9,859 nucleotides of DNA from JBOGIG01 sp050742455. Lineage in GTDB: Bacteria > Actinomycetota > Acidimicrobiia > Acidimicrobiales > JBOGIG01. Positions within the stretch are counted from its first letter, which is position 1. Every line of letters starts with the position of its first letter. Positions 6,588 to 9,859 of this stretch are shown piece by piece. The notes under the pieces were generated by a model, which saw nothing but the letters and a program-made list of their open reading frames with translations, was not told the DNA's origin and made no database searches. The position numbers were made by a program, and so were the translations under genes. The DNA lies in the NCBI GenBank assembly GCA_050742455.1, contig JBOGIG010000094.1, positions 1 to 9,859 on the forward strand. The letters run 5' to 3'.

Positions 6588-6617
6588 CTGACACGATCGA
6601 GACCCTTTGTGTAGGGT
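6588..6617 (+). promoter_or_regulatory. Candidate promoter for the acyl-CoA dehydrogenase operon
   Basis: CTGACA (6588-6593) matches five of six bases of a TTGACA -35 element. After an 18-nt spacer, TAGGGT (6612-6617) fits the loose actinobacterial -10 pattern TANNNT. Transcription would start near 6624, leaving a leader of about 60 nt that carries the AGGAGG site. This was read by eye; in GC-rich DNA such matches are only suggestive. Confidence 0.4.
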
Positions 6618-6618
6618 C
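6601..6618. promoter_or_regulatory. Inverted repeat, candidate operator in the divergent region
   Basis: GACCCT (6601-6606) and AGGGTC (6613-6618) form an exact inverted repeat around TTGTGT. It lies midway between the divergent livG and acyl-CoA dehydrogenase genes and covers the candidate -10 element, the geometry of a dimeric repressor site. No regulator gene is present in the window, so the protein that might bind is unknown. Confidence 0.45.
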
Positions 6619-6629
6619 GGCATGTCCCC

Positions 6630-6655
6630 TTCCCGGGCTGACCCGGTTCCCGGGA
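6630..6655. repeat. Repeated TTCCCGGG motif in the leader of the acyl-CoA dehydrogenase gene
   Basis: TTCCCGGG occurs at 6630-6637 and 6647-6654, starts 17 bp apart. Each has the palindromic core CCCGGG, and the second extends to TCCCGGGA. They could pair in RNA or serve as a second operator. GC-rich palindromes arise easily by chance, so confidence in function is low. Confidence 0.35.
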
Positions 6656-6670
6656 TGGTGGCTCGAGCCT

Positions 6671-6676
6671 AGGAGG
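6671..6676 (+). promoter_or_regulatory. Ribosome binding site for the acyl-CoA dehydrogenase
   Basis: A consensus AGGAGG lies 6 nt upstream of the ATG at 6683. It decides the start of this gene: the frame is open for 171 more codons upstream, but those overlap livG on the other strand and resemble nothing. Confidence 0.85.
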
Positions 6677-6682
6677 GCCGGC

Positions 6683-7981
6683 ATGGCGTGGGATTTCTCT
6701 ACCGAACCCGAGTTCGAAAGCAAGCTCGAATGGATGCGGACCATCATGCGGGAAGAGATATTCCCTCTGGAAACCCTCGGCCTGGATCACCCTTCGTTTA
6801 TCGAGATGATCAAGCCCTTGCAGGAAGAGGTCAAGGGCAGGGGTCTTTGGGCCAGCCACCTGCCTCCCGAGATGGGCGGGGGAGGCATGGGTCAGGTCAA
6901 GCTGGGCTTGATGCACGAGATCCTGGGGCAAAGCGCATACGGCCCAGTCATCTTCGGTAACAATGCGCCCGACTCGGGTAATGCCGAGATCATCGCCGCC
7001 GGGATGGAGATGGGGGGCAACCAGGCCCACCGGGAGAACTGGATGCAGCCCCTCCTCGACGGGAGGATGCGCAGCGCGTTTTCCATGACCGAGCCCGGTG
7101 CGGGCGCCGACCCAACCTTGTTGTCGACCCGGGCCACCCGTGACGGGGATGAATGGATCATCAACGGTCACAAGTGGTTCACCTCCAACGGCTCGGTGGC
7201 CGACTTCCTGGTAGTGATGGCCGTCACCAATCCCGACGTCCACCCCTACCAAGGCAGCTCGATGATCATCGTGCCCGCCGCCACGCCGGGAGTGGACATC
7301 GTCCGGGATATCCCCACTATGGAGCATCCCGAGCCACATTTTGGGGCCTATGGGGGCCATTCCGAGATCATCTACACCGATGTCAGGGTGCCTTACGACA
7401 ATCTGATCGGCAATGAGGGGGACGGATTCGTACTGGCCCAGAAGCGCCTCGGACCCGGACGCATCCACCACTGCATGCGTTGGCTGGGTCAGTCCAAGCG
7501 AGCGTTCGACATGATGTGCGAACGGGCCGTCTCCCGCTACACACACAAGTCCTTCCTGGCCGAGAAGCAGACGGTGCAGAACTGGGTGGCCGAATCCATG
7601 GCCGAGATGACCGCGGCACGACTCATGACCCTGCAGGCGGCATGGAAGATGGATCAGGTGGGGGCGCCGGCGGCGCGGGTCGAGATCGCCATGATCAAGT
7701 ACTACGGTGCCCAGGTCCTTTACAACGTCATCGACCGGGCCATCCAGGTGCACGGGTCTTTGGGGTTCTCCACCGATCTGCCTCTGGAGCACATGTACCG
7801 AGCCGCTCGGGCGGCCCGCATCTACGACGGACCTGACGAGGTTCACAAGGTGACCGTTGCGCGCCAGGTCCTCAAGAACTACAAGCCGGTCGAGGTGCCG
7901 AGCGAGCACATACCGACCCGGGCGACGGCCGCCCGGGAGCGCTTCGCCGCCTTGCTCGATCAGGTCACCTCTGATTTGTGA
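6683..7981 (+). CDS. Acyl-CoA dehydrogenase, ACAD10/ACAD11-like (FadE-type)
   Basis: Flavoenzyme of 432 residues expected to oxidise an acyl-CoA to the trans-2-enoyl-CoA in the cytoplasm, passing electrons to an electron-transfer flavoprotein. The N-terminal helical domain spans about 1-130. The middle domain has the FAD/substrate motif FSMTEPGAGADP (133-144) and NGHKWFTSNG (161-170). The C-terminal domain includes RLGPGRIHHCMRWLG (255-269), QVHGSLGF (355-362) and RIYDGPDEVHK (379-389). The GRIHHCMR and DGPDEVH motifs are those I associate with the mammalian ACAD10/ACAD11 dehydrogenase domain. Asp382 occupies the place of the catalytic glutamate of medium-chain enzymes (YEG). The start is set by AGGAGG at 6671-6676. 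Its stop overlaps the next start as TGATG, so it heads a four-gene operon. It is divergent from a solute importer, which may or may not supply its substrate. Chain length is not predictable from sequence. Confidence 0.93.
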   Translation: MAWDFSTEPEFESKLEWMRTIMREEIFPLETLGLDHPSFIEMIKPLQEEVKGRGLWASHLPPEMGGGGMGQVKLGLMHEILGQSAYGPVIFGNNAPDSGNAEIIAAGMEMGGNQAHRENWMQPLLDGRMRSAFSMTEPGAGADPTLLSTRATRDGDEWIINGHKWFTSNGSVADFLVVMAVTNPDVHPYQGSSMIIVPAATPGVDIVRDIPTMEHPEPHFGAYGGHSEIIYTDVRVPYDNLIGNEGDGFVLAQKRLGPGRIHHCMRWLGQSKRAFDMMCERAVSRYTHKSFLAEKQTVQNWVAESMAEMTAARLMTLQAAWKMDQVGAPAARVEIAMIKYYGAQVLYNVIDRAIQVHGSLGFSTDLPLEHMYRAARAARIYDGPDEVHKVTVARQVLKNYKPVEVPSEHIPTRATAARERFAALLDQVTSDL

Positions 7982-8280
7982 TGGGCCCACCAAATGCTCC
8001 CGATCGCACCTTGCTGGGCGAGGAGGCCATAACCCAGGCACTGGCCGGGTTGGCCTGGCAGCGCCGGGGTGCAGAGATCATCAAGACGGCCAAGCTGGGC
8101 TCGTTCGAACGGGCCATGGCCTATGTCAATGACGTGGCCGGTCTGGCCGAAGCGGTCGATCACCACCCCGACATCGATATCCGGTGGGACACCGTTCATC
8201 TCACCCTCACCAGCCACTCCAGCGGGGGCTTGACCCGGGCCGACTTCGAACTGGCGGCCGATATCGACAAGCTGGGGTGA
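7981..8280 (+). CDS. Pterin-4a-carbinolamine dehydratase (4a-hydroxytetrahydrobiopterin dehydratase)
   Basis: Small cytoplasmic enzyme of 99 residues that dehydrates 4a-hydroxytetrahydropterin, the product of aromatic amino acid hydroxylases, so that the cofactor can be reduced again. The hallmark is HHPDIDIRWDTVHLTLTSHS (61-80): His61, His62 and His79 match the catalytic histidines of the family. It is followed by GGLTRADFELAADID (82-96). The length is typical. The ATG at 7981 overlaps the preceding stop as TGATG; a GTG one codon earlier is possible. Its TGA overlaps the next start as GTGA. No hydroxylase is visible here. Family members also occur in bacteria without such hydroxylases, where other pterin-related roles have been proposed, so the physiological role is uncertain although the family call is firm. 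Confidence 0.93.
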   Translation: MGPPNAPDRTLLGEEAITQALAGLAWQRRGAEIIKTAKLGSFERAMAYVNDVAGLAEAVDHHPDIDIRWDTVHLTLTSHSSGGLTRADFELAADIDKLG

Positions 8281-9407
8281 AAGGCCTGGGCCGATCGGGT
8301 CGGTCCTGGCCCTATGTCGCCGTCGAAGACGTGGGCCGGCTACCCCATATCGTGGTGGACGGTTCCACCAACCCGACCACGGTGCTCACACTGTCGCACT
8401 GGCCCCACTCGCCCACTCCTCGGCGTTGGGCCCATGACCTGTCGGCCGGCATCGTCTTCAACTTCTTAGCTTCTCGACGGGGTAGGGGCGCCTTCCTGGC
8501 CTCCCGGCAGGGCGGGGGCGCCGGCGCCGTGGCCTGTACCAACGATCACTTCGATCAGGACGGTCTGATGGGGATAGCGGCCCTGGTGAGGCCCGAGGAG
8601 TCGTGGTCCATGCGCACCCACCTCATCGACGTGGCCCGGGCCGGGGATTTCGCCAGCTTTGCCGATCGTCAGGCCGGGCGGGTCAGCTTTGCCCTGGCCG
8701 GCCTGGCCGATCCCGCCATCACCTCCTTGGATCCGGACCTATTCGCTCGTCAGGTTTCGGGAGCCGGTCTGGCCGGAAGGCTCTATCCCGCCATGCTCCG
8801 GATCCTGCCTGACCTGTTGGCTCACCCAGACCGGTACCGGGCGATGTGGGGTGAGGAAGACGCGGCCTTCGAGGCGTCCCAACAGGACCTGGCGACCGGG
8901 CGGGTGGTAGTAACCGAGGACCCCGAGCTCGACCTGGCCGTGGTTCGGGTATCGACCGACGTCCCCCGGCGCCGGGCCACTCGTTTCTCCGGTCCTGCCG
9001 ATGGGCCCGTGCATCCGGCCGCCCTCCACCGGACGACGTCGTGCTTGAGAGTGCTCACCATCTGGGGAGAGCACTACGAGCTCGTCTTCCGCTACGAGTC
9101 CTGGGTGAAGCTGTCCCCCCGGCGAGGGCTGCCCCGGGTAGACATGTCCCCGGCGGTGGCCGAGCTCAATGCCGATGAAGTATCGATGTCGGCCAAGACA
9201 ACGTCGGGGGACCCGGCGGCCTTGGACCGATCGGGGCCGTGGTCGTTCAACGGGGCGGGGGCCCTGGTGGCCAAGATGACCACCAATCCGGCCAGCAGCC
9301 TCAGTCCGGATCATGTCCTGGGGTGCGTGCGCCGGCATCTTCTTACCGCCCCGATCGCCTGGGACCCCTACCGAGCGCGGCCCCGGCCTGAAGCCCATGG
9401 TGGTTGA
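8277..9407 (+). CDS. Conserved hypothetical protein, function unknown (possibly the DUF6687 group)
   Basis: 376 residues from GTG 8277, chosen because it overlaps the preceding stop as GTGA and leaves no gap; a GTG at about 8329 is an alternative. I do not recognise a characterised family. It resembles my recollection of actinobacterial proteins labelled DUF6687, unverified. The N-terminal part has VVDGSTNPTTVLTLSHWPHS (26-45). AVACTNDHFDQDGLMGIAAL (84-103) follows a hydrophobic stretch; Asp90, His91, Asp93 and Asp95 recall the metal-binding motifs of DHH-type phosphoesterases, by eye only. A ten-residue unit is tandemly duplicated (FLASRRGRGA 63-72, FLASRQGGGA 73-82). The C-terminal half has WGEHYELVFRYESWVKL (263-279), DMSPAVAELN (289-298) and WSFNGAGALVAKM (322-334). 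No signal peptide or membrane segment is seen, so it is probably cytoplasmic. It overlaps the next gene by 11 nt. Confidence 0.8.
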   Translation: MKGLGRSGRSWPYVAVEDVGRLPHIVVDGSTNPTTVLTLSHWPHSPTPRRWAHDLSAGIVFNFLASRRGRGAFLASRQGGGAGAVACTNDHFDQDGLMGIAALVRPEESWSMRTHLIDVARAGDFASFADRQAGRVSFALAGLADPAITSLDPDLFARQVSGAGLAGRLYPAMLRILPDLLAHPDRYRAMWGEEDAAFEASQQDLATGRVVVTEDPELDLAVVRVSTDVPRRRATRFSGPADGPVHPAALHRTTSCLRVLTIWGEHYELVFRYESWVKLSPRRGLPRVDMSPAVAELNADEVSMSAKTTSGDPAALDRSGPWSFNGAGALVAKMTTNPASSLSPDHVLGCVRRHLLTAPIAWDPYRARPRPEAHGG

Positions 9408-9859
9408 ATCCGGTCTGGAGGTGACGGTCGGTTCGCTGGCCGCGGGAGGCGATGGCATCGCCCGTCACCCCGACGGCCGGGTGGTCTTTGTGCCGGGGGG
9501 CCTGCCCGGGGAGAAGCTGCGGGCCGAAATCACCGCCGAGGCCAAGGGATATGTCCGGGCACGTCTGGTGGAGGTTGTGGATCCATCTCCGGACCGGGTG
9601 GTCCCGCCCTGTTGCGAGCCGGCTCGGGGTTGTGGTGGGTGCCAGTGGCAACACGTCGATGTCATGGCTCAACGCCGACTCAAGGCGGGCATAGTCATCG
9701 ATGCCCTGCGGCGCATTGCCCACGCCAATGATCCTCCGGTGGACCGGGATGTTCCCGGCGTGGAGGCGACCGGCTACCGCACCACCTTGCATCTGGGGGT
9801 GGAGGGTGGCCGGGCTTCCTACCGGCGTCGCCACGGCCACGAAATGGTGGCCCCCGCCA
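9397..9859 (+). CDS. TRAM-domain RNA uracil-5-methyltransferase, RumA/TrmA family (3'-truncated by window edge)
   Basis: N-terminal 154 residues of a SAM-dependent enzyme that methylates C5 of a uracil in rRNA or tRNA. The ATG at 9397 overlaps the previous gene by 11 nt and leads directly into a TRAM RNA-binding domain: LEVTVGSLAAGGDGIARHPD (7-26), VVFVPGGLPGEKLRAEI (29-45), then YVRARLVEVVDPSPDRV (52-68). Next come the iron-sulfur ligands in CCEPARGCGGCQWQH (72-86): Cys73, Cys79 and Cys82 in C-x5-C-x2-C spacing, as in RumA/RlmD. The fourth cysteine would lie past the window end, as would the SAM-binding domain and catalytic cysteine. The subfamily and exact target (23S rRNA, tRNA or other) cannot be settled from this fragment, so no gene symbol is given. 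Confidence 0.93.
   Translation, partial: MVVESGLEVTVGSLAAGGDGIARHPDGRVVFVPGGLPGEKLRAEITAEAKGYVRARLVEVVDPSPDRVVPPCCEPARGCGGCQWQHVDVMAQRRLKAGIVIDALRRIAHANDPPVDRDVPGVEATGYRTTLHLGVEGGRASYRRRHGHEMVAPA

Noticed and set aside
6577..6747. 57-codon N-terminal extension of the - strand LivG
   Set aside because: It would overlap the start, RBS and first codons of the divergent dehydrogenase, and its sequence is unlike any LivG N-terminus.
8184..8276. Earlier ATG for the unknown third gene of the right-hand operon
   Set aside because: It lies inside the dehydratase gene and encodes a frame-shifted reading of its conserved C-terminus. The GTGA overlap start at 8277 is more natural.
9343..9840. 165-codon open frame on the - strand near the right edge
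   Set aside because: It is antisense to the TRAM/Fe-S methyltransferase, whose motifs are unmistakable. The antisense translation has no recognisable features.

Overview
The window is gene-dense, strongly GC-rich DNA (GC not calculated, but high by eye, with a G/C bias at third codon positions). GTG starts, stop/start overlaps and an Ala/Gly/Arg-rich lipoprotein leader fit a high-GC actinobacterium. An acidimicrobial-type lineage is plausible from the pairing of several LivGFHMK transporters with FadE-like genes, but this is inference and not proven by the sequence.

Left part (1-1491, + strand): the end of one branched-chain-amino-acid-type (HAAT family) ABC transporter operon, with a LivG ATPase cut by the window edge and an overlapping LivF ATPase. 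Its permeases and binding protein, if it has its own, lie upstream of the window. Positions 1479-1655 hold two families of short tandem repeats, a perfect 16-bp hairpin and a second weaker hairpin. They separate this operon from a convergent one.

Middle part (1656-6576, - strand): a complete second HAAT transporter, transcribed in the order LivG, LivF, LivH, LivM, substrate-binding lipoprotein. The genes are coupled: 1-nt gap, 74-nt gap, TGATG overlap, ATGA overlap. The secreted lipoprotein would capture solute outside the cell, LivH/LivM would form the membrane channel, and LivG/LivF would hydrolyse ATP. The LivG copy has an altered ABC signature (Ala where the family has Gly).

Right part (6577-9859, + strand): a 106-bp divergent control region with a candidate promoter and an inverted repeat over its -10 element, then a four-gene chain with overlapping ends. 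The genes are an acyl-CoA dehydrogenase of ACAD10/ACAD11 character, a pterin-4a-carbinolamine dehydratase, a protein of unknown function with a metal-site-like acidic motif, and the start of a TRAM-domain, Fe-S-type uracil-5-methyltransferase cut by the right edge.

No mobile element, CRISPR array, RNA gene or defence system is visible. The region looks like ordinary chromosomal metabolism and transport. The points of interest are the repeat cluster, the signature change in LivG, the divergent control region, the possible transporter/dehydrogenase partnership and the uncharacterised third gene of the right-hand operon.
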